This document shows positions 37,102 through 48,700 of a stretch of 64,000 nucleotides of DNA, one piece after another; position 1 is the first letter of the stretch; the number at the start of each line of letters is the position of its first letter. The DNA is taken from positions 3,256,501-3,320,500 of the forward strand of contig CM034131.1 of NCBI GenBank assembly GCA_019914995.1, written 5' to 3'. This DNA comes from Acanthochlamys bracteata. Taxonomy: Eukaryota > Streptophyta > Magnoliopsida > Pandanales > Velloziaceae. The notes below the pieces were generated by a model. It searched no databases and was not told where the DNA came from. It worked only from the letters and a program-made list of their open reading frames with translations. The position numbers were made by a program, and so were the translations under genes.

Positions 37102-38940
37102 ATACTTCTCCTAAAGTTGATGTATAATATTTCTAATACTCAACTTGTCAAGTGAGTTATGAAATACTTTATCAGAAATAGTTTTTGTGAGTATATCCGC
37201 TAGTTGTTTTTCGATTTTACAACAGGAAACTGCATAATCTGGGCTTCAAGTTTCTATTTGATAAAATGTCAATTTATCTCAACATATTTTGTTCGATCAT
37301 GTGTACTGATATGAGCAATAATAATTGCTGCCTTATTGTCACAAATAACTTCATTGTGGAAGTTGGTGGATAATTAATTTCTGAAAGTAACATCCTTAAC
37401 CAAAGGAGTTCACATAGTCCTTTGGTCATTCTTCTGAACTCGGCTTTTGCACTCGATAATGTAACTATTTTTTGCTTTGTACTTCTCCAAATTACTAGGT
37501 TGCCTTCCACAAAAATAAAATAACATAATGTATATTTTCCATTCTGATACTCCTGTGACACCATATCCAGGAGGAAATATCATATAGACTTTTTTTCTAA
37601 ATCACCATGTAAGAAAGTATTTTTGACATCAAAATGCTTCAGGGTCCAATTTAAATTTACTGCTAAAGATAACAAAACTCTAATAGTATTTATCTTAGCC
37701 ACAGTGCAAAAGTTTCATGATAATCAACTCTATATGTCTGAGTGAATTCTTTAGCTACTAACCTCGCCTTATATCTATCCACGTTACCATCTGCATCATA
37801 ATTGACTGTGAAAACCCATTTACATGCCACAGGCTTTTATCAATTCGGTAGACTAATAATGTTCCATGTATTATTTTTCTATAGTGCATCCATCTCAGCA
37901 TTCATAGCGGCCAATTATTTTGAATCATTCATTGTCTCCTCAATATGACTTGAAATTTTTATGCCATCCATCGCAACCACAAATTTTTAGCATTTACGAG
38001 ATAACCAATGATCAGACACATATTGAGTAATAGCATATTTTGCTTTGCCCTCTGGTGAGTAACGACCAAACAGGACACCACGATTTCGTGTAAGTGATAA
38101 AGTATAAGAATCATCATTAGTGGATATAGGAGTACGTACCTTAAAGAATATCTATAGGAGTTTAATTGGGTACTGTTGAAGAAGTAAGGCAGACAATTTC
38201 ATCAGTAATTTCAATCACGACTGGTTCAATAAGTTCAGCATGTTGAGCAATAGATTGCTCTCTTACATTAACAATTTCTCCACCTGATGGTATATCTCTT
38301 TCTGGTACGATTAGTTTTGCAGAATTATCTACCATTTGTATATCCAACCAGTTATGTCCTTCACTCTCAATCTCCCTTGAAGGACATGAAGTGGTATATC
38401 TTCAAAAACCATCTCATCATCGATAAATGTTACATCCATAGAAACATATAAACGGCAAGTAGAAGGATGATAATACCGATAATCTTTTTGCTAAGATGAA
38501 AAGCCAAGGAATATATTAGAAATTGCACGTGCCCTTATTTATGGTGGTTCGGTTCCAAAGCGATGTTGGATTTTTCTCAAAATCAATTGTAATGAAAAGA
38601 TTGAGCCCAAGTCTTTATGAATATCATCTTAGGTTCATTGATAAGCAATGTGGGACTAAATCATTCTTTAATACCTACCCTTCAGCAGAGTGTTCTTTTT
38701 TTCTTTTTGTAAATTGAATTGATATGGGCTACGTGCCTTGTAATGAATTGGATGAAGCGGGCGACCTGTCTGAAATGAAATGGGCTACTTGCCCTAGAAT
38801 ATAACGGACAACTGTTATTTGAAAAAAAGGGACCACCGTCCTGAAATAAATCGGATCATGAATGCCCTGAATAGATATAGATAATAAGTTAGATTTAGCT
38901 TACATCTTAGACCGATTCGGTCCAACCCGCTCTGATACTA

Positions 38941-39032
38941 TGATAACAAAAACAATATTCTTTCCTTCTCATAATAACGAGAGTATATATATATGGATGC
39001 TATAAGAGTATGTTTGACATTTACTCACTTCA
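38941..39032 (-). repeat. 5' LTR of short-LTR copia fossil
   Basis: 92 bp, next to the tRNA-Met-type primer-binding site at about 38930-38940. Confidence 0.75.
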
Positions 39033-39761
39033 ATAAGCTCAAATGAAAATTTGGAAAAAAATTGGAACTCGTCAAAATTAAAGTATGCCTTTAGTTGCGT
39101 TTTAATTATATAAAAATGGGTTTCGTGAATGTAATGTAACGATAAGTAAATTCGGTAGAAATAGATTTAGGAGTTGTAATTGAAACACATAAATAAAATT
39201 TGAAATAAAATTTTAAAAGAAATAAAATTCTGATCGGTAATTGAAATACATAAATTATCAAAATCAAATCTAAAAAAAAAGATAAAATTTTGTGGTAGTT
39301 AAAATAGACCCTTATGCTATCACAAGAGCACCAAACTTTTTGTGGACACTATTTGGTAGCGCGTTTCTAAAACTTTTCATTATAATTTTTTTTCATAATT
39401 TCTATAAATTTTCTTTACTATTTTATACAATTTATTTAAAAATTAAAAAATATAAAATTGTATATAGTAGATTTATTATTGTTTGATTTTATTATTCTTA
39501 TTTGAAGTAAAAAATGTATGCATGGATAGACTTTTGGCGTTCCATTTTATTTCATTCAAAAAGCTCTATTTTAGTTTAAGTTTCTTAATAACCTTTACAA
39601 TTTTTAATAAAATTTATTTAAAATTTAAAAATATAAATTTTACATAATAAAATCTTATTAGTATTATTTTTTATTATTTTTTAAAAAACTTTATTTTTAA
39701 AATAATATATAAATATTTTTTATTTTATAAAAAATTTATTTTAAATTAATCTCAAATGTTC
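39033..39761. other. AT-rich spacer with nested MITE-like blocks
   Basis: About 39340-39500 and 39520-39760 are AT-rich blocks with TTTGGTAGCGCGTTTC-like and GGCGTTCCATTTTATTTC ends. The second is an inverted relative of the block at 40119-40350. No gene was seen. Confidence 0.4.
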
Positions 39762-40022
39762 GTAACTTTTCCGCCAAACAGTAGAACTCAGCCATCACCA
39801 TTATGGGAAGAAAAAGCAGGAATATATTGGTTAAAACAACAAAAGAAATAACGACTATTTACTTTGCCATTAGTTGCCTATAGAGGCTGAAATAATCGTA
39901 TTATTCATTCAGATAATAACCTATGTACTTTGTTCATCAGGGTTAATGTGTTAATATGAATAATTATTAACTTTAGGAAGTACTAAACTATATGAGGCGA
40001 TTGACACATCCACCCTGAAGCA
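39762..40022. repeat. copy B of a duplicated ~265 bp segment
   Basis: Direct-orientation partner of 33772-34040, about 6 kb away and intergenic. It is framed on both sides by AT-rich MITE-like blocks. Confidence 0.75.
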
Positions 40023-40118
40023 AATCAGAGATAAATAAAATATCAAATCAAATTAAAAAAATAAAAAAAATAGAATTCGATGGTAGTAGTAAAATATACC
40101 ATTATGCTAACAAAAGTA

Positions 40119-40350
40119 CCAATGAGACGTTTAGAAAGGATTTTAAAATAGAACTTTTTTAAAAATATTTTTATTTTTTTATAATAAGTTTTATTTTTTG
40201 ATCTTAAAATATAATAAAAATAAATAATAAAAAATTTTATTATATAAAACTTTTTTATATTTTAATTTTTTTTAAGTATATATAAAAATTATATTAAAAA
40301 ATATAAACTGAAATTAAAATAAAGTTCTGAAAGAATGGAACGCCATGTAC
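40119..40350. mobile_element. AT-rich MITE-like remnant
   Basis: Starts ACGTTTAGAAAGGATTTTAA and ends GAATGGAACGCCATG. The reverse complement of 39520-39760 shares the same order of blocks. Termini are degraded. Confidence 0.4.
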
Positions 40351-40754
40351 ATAGCAAATTTTTATACGCAACGTTTGATGGTGCGTTTCCAAAATTTTAT
40401 ATTTAATTTTCTAATAAATTTTTTAGTATTCTATAAAATTTATTTAAAAATTTATAAATTTAAAAAATGATATATTATAAAAATTTATTATTATTTAATA
40501 ATAATATTTTAATATAAAATTATTTTAAAAATATTTATAAAAAATACTTTTATTTATAAATTTTTATTTCATGATCTATTTCAAAATTACGGTATCTTTT
40601 TAAAATTTAGAAAATATTATTTTAAAATATTTATTTGTTTTGGTTTTAAAAAAATGAATTTGATGGTTTGATAAACAAACTTCTCGTGAAGAATTGGTAA
40701 CTGTCGTAGCCTATGTCTATAAGTCGGGTGTACAAATCCATGCAATCATGATTT

Positions 40755-40942
40755 TCGAATCATGGTATTTGAAAGTACTTATAAAGTTAAATTTTTTAAA
40801 ATTAAAAATATTTTTATGTTTTTATTTAAAAAATATAATTAAAAAATTTTATTATGTAGAATTTTTTTAAATTTTTAATATTTATAAAATATGTATTAAA
40901 AATAAAAAAATAGTGGTTGAAAAATGCTAAGTCAAACGGGGC
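40755..40942. mobile_element. AT-rich MITE-like remnant
   Basis: Starts ATTTGAAAGTACTTATAAAG and ends GCTAAGTCAAACGGGGCTTA. The left end matches 730-760, and the right end keeps the family's CAAAC-GGGGC terminus in degraded form. Confidence 0.45.
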
Positions 40943-42554
40943 TTAGTATATTATTGAATGTAAATAAAAGTAGGCCCATATGGCGTCACTTATGAATATT
41001 TCTTTAGCTTTTCATTTTTTAAAAAATAATTTTAATATTTTATAATAATTTAATAATTTGTTAAGCTAAGAAAATAAATTTATTTTTTATAATATATTAC
41101 CATCGCCTGCAGTATGAAAATATCACATATTCATTTTTTTCCCCAGCAAGAGAAAAATTGCATTACCATCCAACTACGAAAATGACGTAATCCTTCAATT
41201 CTGTGCTTATCCAACAATCGCTGAGTGCTTATCTTTCAAGTTGGAAAGCACCGTTGATTAAAAGCAAAAAAAAAAAAAAAAAAAAAATTCTCCATTTCGT
41301 TTTTTCTGTTTTTTTTTTTTGTGAGCAAAACAAATACACTACAAGGCTTCATGCACACCTCACCATCCAAGCGGTGAATCAACTCCATTTAAAAATTAAC
41401 CGAACCATTGTCTTTCATTGGAATCCAACTCAAGACTAGAATGTCATTATTTAAGAATAATGACAGAAGACAACAACACCATTGTTTATTCTAATATGGA
41501 GTAAACTTAATCTAGTGAATAAAAACGACATTGTTGGACCTTCCAAACGTGGCACATCAGCTTTCTGACACATTTGTTCATTTTAATCAACCTTTTAATA
41601 TAAATTAGTTAATTAGTAATTTTCAATCATGTGCACACGATAAGCAAACAGTAGTGAGAGACAAAAAAGTTGCTATTTTATTATGATAAAAATAATACTT
41701 AAACAAAAAAAAAGCATATTCGTGTTATTTAAGCTTAAACAAAAATTATTATGATAAATATTAACTTTTTTTTTCAATCAACAAGTTAAACCTAACATAT
41801 TTAAAAAAAAGTGTTGTGAGATAAAGTTTATTTTAAAAAAATATAAATAATTTCTATTTTTAAATATAAATAATTTCTATTTTTAAAAATAAAATAATAT
41901 TTTAATAGAAAAATATTATTAAAAAATAAAAAATATAGTTAAAAAGTTATAAACTGAAACAAACGTCCACTGAAGTGCCGCTATTGATGAGCTGGAGCTT
42001 TGAATTTGAATCCGGTGAGATTTGCCTATTTCACCTTGGGGGGTGACACTAAGCGCCTGCATGACATCACCATCAAACTTTAGAAAAAGATTCCAAATAC
42101 AAGAGAGAAACAAACAAAACAAAAACAGCTCACAAAATAAAATAAAAGATGAGAGATGATAATCTCTCGTCCTTATCTGACACCAACATATGAGAAGGCG
42201 TGAGTGGTTTTCACTCTCACTACTACCTCACTCACATAATAAGCTATTCTATAAGCAGCAGTTTTTGCACTATCAGTCCTCCTTAACCGTTATATTTCTA
42301 GCAACTTATTCATATATATGGCAGAAATATACCGTCGGGCATTTTAGTTAACAAGATATTGTGTTGCTAATTATGATGATTATGGTTCTAAGAAAATCTA
42401 TAAACAAAAAATATCTCCCTTTTCGGAAACTGTCGTGGCAGCCAAGCTTAAAATGGTCACGTGATTTAGCAAGCTTTTCATCTTTCTTTCCATCTTTTGC
42501 TTCCCTGAGTCGATACCACTCCGATTCAATCTCCGGATATCTAGTTCACCGAGG
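40943..42554. other. spacer upstream of the amine oxidase gene
   Basis: Contains a 23-nt poly-A run near 41264-41287 and a tandem pair of TATAAATAATTTCTATTTTT at about 41843-41885. No coding exon was recognised. Confidence 0.45.
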
Positions 42555-42560
42555 TATAAA
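42555..42560 (+). promoter_or_regulatory. candidate TATA box of the amine oxidase gene
   Basis: TATAAA lies 210 bp upstream of the start codon, followed by a purine/pyrimidine-rich leader. The spacing suits a ~180 nt 5' UTR. Other TATA-like strings are common here, so this is tentative. Confidence 0.35.
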
Positions 42561-42764
42561 GATTCTTCACTTCTTTTAATTAGATAGAACAAACTAGTTA
42601 CCTTCTATAGTTTTCTGATACACAATTCTAGAAAGTGAGAGAAGGCAAGGGGGGAGGGGTAAGGGAGGGATCGGAGAGACAGACATATAAAGAAAGGCAA
42701 CGGCGATCCGCTGCATGTCAGATAGCGGTGACGGGTACTTCGGAGAGATAGCCAATCCATTGCA

Positions 42765-45700
42765 ATGGCCGCAACTGAGGAAAAGGCGACGCCCTGCTGC
42801 GCTGCTGCATCTACCGCAGCAGCTGCTAATGCCGGTGCCGGCGCTGGCGACGGAATTAAGCTTGGAACTGGTGTAGGTGTGAAGGACTGGACAATTGCGG
42901 GAGGGACCGGGAAACGTTCTACCGCTGCAGCAGCAGTAACGCCTGCCGTCTCCGCCACTACTTTGATCCAACCTGTTGATGATCTTCCCGATTCTTCTGT
43001 TTCCAAGGCTCCTGCCAAAGGTAGTATCCGTTTAGATTCACGACTCAATTGATCGTCCCTAGGGTTTTTGTCTTTCCCTTTTCTGTTTTTGATGTTTTCT
43101 GTTTTGGATTCACCGACTCAATGGGCGTCGGTGTGATTTGAAGTAGTCGGTGTTCTTGAAATGAGCAAATAGATGACGAGTTGGTTTTCATAATTTTCTT
43201 ATGAGCACTTCTTTTGGTTAATCGTAATATCTATGGCGAATTACTTGGTGGATTTCTGTTATGTTTTTGTTTCCGAGTTAATTCATTTGGTACGTCTCCC
43301 TTTGGTGGTATGTGAAATATTTTGGTCCAAAAGATGCAGCCTTCTATTCTGCTTTTGTTCCCTTAGTTATTATCTTTCTCCTGGAATTTTACAGGACGAC
43401 ACAAGACTTCTGCGAAATTAGACTAAAGAGTTGACGGTTGGCTTTCCACTAAAGTATTGTCTTACTAGGCATCTTCTCGTGGAATTTTTGGTTGTTATCT
43501 TACTAGGTATCTACTAAATTAAGCAAAAAGTTTGTGATGCTTTTGCATGAAGTGTTTGTTTGGTGTTTTTGGTGACCAGTCAGGATGGGGAAACAGTGTT
43601 GAAGATTTCACTATTGTTTGATTGCAAGTGGCATTTAATTATGTGGCCATAAGAAACATAAATTAATGCCTATCAGCAAAAGCCGCTATGAATAAGGTTT
43701 CTGTTAATCCGCAGATATTGATAATATTGCTCCAGTTTTCATGATCTCTGCACCACTACTTTTGTTGTGTGATAGAACTAGAAGTTCGACTCAAATTAGT
43801 CCCAAATGGTTCATTTGGTCTCTAACTGCCAGCATTAAATGGAATAGCTGGCATCCTTGTCAGATTATATGAAGAAAAATATAAACTTGTAAGGAATACT
43901 GAATATAACTGTATAGGCTGATAGTATGATGCGCACTATCTCTTATAGACTGCTCATTAGAGTTCTTTTTTGTGTATAAAATCGTAAACTAAGTTGGTCA
44001 TTTAGATCTTGTTCTGAACAATTATATTTTAAAGCAAGTCAAGGTGATTTACTTGTGGTCATTGCTGCCATGTTACTTATGCTTGCACCTAGTACTCATG
44101 TCTGCAGGTTTGGATCTTGGTAACATTCTCCCTTAACAAGGTTAAGGTTAACCTACCTGCACCACCCACTGCTCTAGAGACTATTACGGTGGTAGGGATC
44201 TGTGACTGCAATCTGTAAGGATGCTATTGTAGATTCCATTGATGTACAATTTGCAAGGAGATTACTTGCAGTTTTGAGTTTTTGTTATTTAATTGGATGA
44301 TAGTAAATATATGATAATTACTCTGCTCGTAACATTGTATACTACATCTGCATATCGTATGTCCTCTTCTTATTTGCTTGAGACGTGAGAGTTGTGACTT
44401 TTTTTTGTCTTTCCTTGGTAATATTATGCAGGGATACAGATCATGACTAGACCTCAGACTTGCCACCCATTAGACCCATTATCTGCTGCTGAAATTTCTG
44501 TTGCGGTAGCAACTGTCAGGGCTGCTGGTGCAAATGCAGAGGTATGAGTTTGTGTAATTGGAATTTAATCTATTTTGATATGTTTCCCCAATCATTATTT
44601 TACTTATACTGGAGAAACTGACACAGGTAAGGGACAGTATGAGATTTGTGGAGGTTGTGCTGCTGGAACCTGAGAAACATATTGTAGCATTAGCAGACGC
44701 ATATTTTTTCCCTCCTTTCCAGCCATCCTTGCTACCTAGAACAAAAAGTGGTCCCATGATTCCAACTAAGCTCCCGCCAAGGAGGGCAAGGCTTGTTGTG
44801 TACAGCAAGAAGTCAAATGAAACTAGCATCTGGATTGTGGAGTTATCAGAAGTGCATGCAGCAACACGTGGTGGCCATCATAGGGGGAAAGTAATAACGT
44901 CTGAAGTTGTTCGTGAAGTTCAGCCTCCTATGGTATGCTCTTACCATCCATGTTTATGTGTTGACTGTATGCGTTTGATTCAGTAAAGCTTCTCCTACTA
45001 ACATCTATGAGTTGCTTATTACAGATTTCGTTATGCTGTTGCTATAGCTAACTAAGTAAGGAAAATGTTTCTGCACGGTGATCATTGTCTCTCTAAAAAT
45101 TTGTTGGATTCTCAACTTATGCTTTGGTCGTGTACTGTTTCTCTTGGAAGTGAAGCCTAAAGTTATGCACTGCTTTCGAAAAGCTGAACTTTAGCACTTG
45201 AATTGGTAGTTAAAAGTCAATGCTCCTAGCATCTTGTCTTTCAATTGTTTTGGATATGTTGGAAAATTTTGGAGCGTTGTTCTATTTGTTGTGTTTATCC
45301 TATGACATTAGGAACTGAGATTATACAGTCAGCTATTTTGCTTTTCTCTTAAGTTTACGATATTTTATTGCTTTGAAAGTCTATGCTATTCATAGATATA
45401 GTTTCTTCTTAAATTATTAGCCAAAGAGTAAGTTTATTGCCTTTGCATGATTGATAGATAACCAGGGAATTATAGTAGATGCTGTTTTGATATTTAGACT
45501 TTTTACTTTTACTCCAGGATGCTGTTGAATATGCTGAATGTGAAGCAACTGTTAAGGCATATCCACCGTTCATAGAAGCAATGAAAAAGAGAGGCATCGA
45601 TGATATGGATCTTGTAATGGTAGATGCCTGGTAAGCATAACTGTAGCCATCAGCCTTTTTATACAATAGTATGTCCACGTTGGCCCCCAAGCTGTATGCA

Positions 45701-48700
45701 AGACCAAATGGTTCGTATTGTCTGCATGTATATCATTACTCCCTTTTCCCTATATCTTGCTTTGGCTCCTATGCAAGTAGTTCAAAATGTGGTTAAGTTG
45801 TCCGCATAGTATCTTATGTTGCTTGTTTTCTTCGTTCATGTTGACATTATAAAATAGAGTTCGACACGAATAAAGTATCATTGAAGAGGTATTTCTAGTA
45901 GCTTCATCTGTAGTTGATGTCGATGCTTCCCCTCCCCCCACCCCCTCTAAACAAAAAAAAAAAAGCCTAGTACTTGTGGAGAGTCATGTAGCATAGCATT
46001 ATATGAAAATTTAAAATTGTTCTAAGGGAGGACTTGGACTCCCTTGTTTCAGTCCGTAGCTGACCATGGTGACCAAATCGGTCTGTTGGTGTAACAATAA
46101 TGTTCAAACTGTTCTGCTGGTTTTCCTTACATTTTTCATTTGTTATATGTGCTATTATGTAATTTCTTATGGACTTACATTTAAACTTCTCCAGGTGTGT
46201 TGGATATCACAGTGAATCTGATGCACCAAGCCGCAGACTTGCTAAGCCACTTATCTTTTGTAGAACTGAGAGTGACAGTCCCATGGAAAATGGTTATGCC
46301 CGTCCAGTTGAGGGTATATATGTACTTATTGATATCCAGAATATGGTGGTAATTGAGTTTGAAGACAGAAAACTAGTTCATCTGCCTCCAGCAGATCCTT
46401 TGAGGAACTATACTCCAGGAGAGACTCGTGGAGGAGTGGATCGGAGTGATGTGAAACCATTGCATATTATTCAGCCAGAAGGGCCTAGTTTCCGTGTTAA
46501 TGGCTACTTTATTGAATGGCAAAAGGTTCTCTCTTCTTGCTTTTACTCTTTTCTGCCATTCATTTGCTCATTCATTATTTATTAATCTAAAAGCTGACTT
46601 TAAGTGACGCTGCATTCCTTGCGTCTGTGAAGTGGAATTTTCGAGTTGGCTTTACCCCTAGGGAGGGTTTGGTCATCCACTCTGTAGCATATATTGATGG
46701 CAGTCGCGGTAGAAGGCCAGTTGCTCATAGGTTGAGTTTTGTGGAGATGGTCGTCCCGTATGGAGATCCAAATGAGCCACATTACCGTAAAAATGCATTT
46801 GATGCGGGAGAGGATGGTTTGGGGAAAAATGCACATTCTCTAAAACGGGTGAGCAACATATGCATGCCTTGAAGGTTACTTTGTATATAATTATCTTTTC
46901 GCGGTGGTGCAAACTCATACTAATAGTTGTCAACAGGGATGTGATTGTTTGGGATACATCAAATACTTTGATGCGCATTTTACAAATTTCACTGGAGGTG
47001 TTGAGACTATTGAAAATTGTGTGTGCCTTCACGAAGAAGACCATGGGATTTTATGGAAGCATCAAGATTGGAGAACTGGTTTAGCTGAAGTAAGGCGTTC
47101 GAGGAGGTTATCAGTGTCCTTTATGTGCACTGTAGCAAATTATGAGTATGGCTTCTTCTGGCACTTTTATCAGGTAAGTAGTTTTAGTTTATCATGGTGT
47201 GATTTTTGGAAATTGGTGTCATGTTTGTATTGCTTAATTTTTTTTTTCTTGTATAGCTTTTAACAGTAATAAAGTTTAAAAGTATAATTTGGAGGCACGT
47301 AGTACCATGTAAGCGTTATAAGATAACCGAATCTCCAGCTTATTTAGCACTAATTTTGGTGATTTAATGGAATCTGCTTAGTGTTTTTTTGTTTTATGTG
47401 CTGTCAGAATACAAAATCAGGCTGAATTTGCTAGGTTCTTTTGAAATGAAATCAGAATGGATGATTTCAGCTTTGCAGTTTTTGGTTCTACCTCAGTTGA
47501 TCTAGGAGGAACATCTAAGATAAGATAAACAATTATGGGCACGCGAAGTTGTTGTCCTTTATATCGAGATGTGAATAATATGAAAGGAAGATTGATATTA
47601 TGGATGGCTCTATAAGTTGTCCTTTAATGCCAATCCTCTCCTATTGGGAAACTTCAACAATTGTGTAAAATCATCAATATTTTTGAGGCGGCTGCAAATA
47701 ACGTAGATGTTCTAGCTTATGTTCAGAGGCTTGTTGGTAAAGTTCTTAATTTTCTAAATTTGAAGGCCGGTTACCAGCTATACATGTGACATACCAAGTT
47801 ACTACCATGCCAGAAATCTCAAAGAACGTTTTAGGGTATTTAAAAGGAAATACCTGACTGATTAATGGGCAAAAACTAAATGAGAGATTGAAAACCTAAA
47901 AGCATGTTCTATTATGTAGATTACAAGAGTTCCCGATAAAGAGGTCACGGGGCAAAAGGTTTGAAGCAAAAGTTTGCTAGGGTCAGTAGTAATTTGATGC
48001 TAATATGGAAGAAAAGGGTATACACATGCTTAAATATGAAGGACGGAAAAATTTCTGCAGTTCTTATCAAGATGTTATTGAGAATATGGAGAAAGCAGCT
48101 AAGCAAGTTGTTCAAGGAGGGTATTTGTTGCAATTACCAAATTGGAACGACTAAATAAGCAATGAGTTGTTCATAAAGGAAATCTAGCTTTTACCATTCT
48201 ATTTGAAGAGTAAAGCCCAAAGAGGCTGATAACAAGATGGAGAGATTAGGAGCTTGGATTTGGTAACTCATTTGAGTTTACACTTCCAAAATAAAAAATA
48301 ATCTGGTCAGAGTCTTTGTTGCATTCTTGGTTCCTATTGTTCTACTACTAGGTTTGCTGGGGACTTGCTTTGATGTTGTGCTTATCACTGCTACAATCTG
48401 GGATTCATTTTATTTTTACAAGTAGCATCATTTTGTCCCAGCTGATTCTTGCATCACTCTTTTCAGGATGGTAAAATTGAGGCAGAAGTAAAGCTTACAG
48501 GGATTCTTAGTTTGGGTGCTTTACAGCCTGGGGAATCAAGGAAGTATGGTACCACAATTGCTCCAGGTTTATATGCTCCTGTTCATCAGCATTTCTTTGT
48601 TGCACGCATGGACATGGCTGTTGATTGTAGACCTAATGAGTCCTTAAATCAGGTTTGTGCCTGCAGTTTAAAATTCTGCCTATTGTGGATTATCTTCTTT

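Larger units (their letters stand above)
37007..39032 (-). mobile_element. Ty1/copia fossil with ~92 bp LTRs, internally deleted
   Basis: The two LTRs are at 37007-37101 and 38941-39032 (both TGATAA...CACTT[T/C]A on the + strand). The element runs on the - strand. A primer-binding site with TATCAGAGC sits inside the right LTR, and a purine-rich tract (TTTAGGAGAAG) adjoins the left LTR. Recognisable parts are the end of integrase (RYYHPSTCRLYVSMDVTF, about 38410-38480), the start of reverse transcriptase (VDRYKARLVAKEFTQTY and LKHFDVKNTFLHGDLE, about 37580-37830) and RNase H (about 37270-37500). Gag, protease and much of the polymerase are missing. It is old and broken in several places; by-eye LTR divergence is roughly 15-18 percent. 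Confidence 0.82.

Noticed and set aside
42594-43048. two - strand frames over amine oxidase exon 1
   Set aside because: Antisense of an Ala-rich, GC-rich exon; no family features.
46673-47044. 123-residue - strand frame
   Set aside because: Antisense of amine oxidase exons 6 and 7 plus intron.
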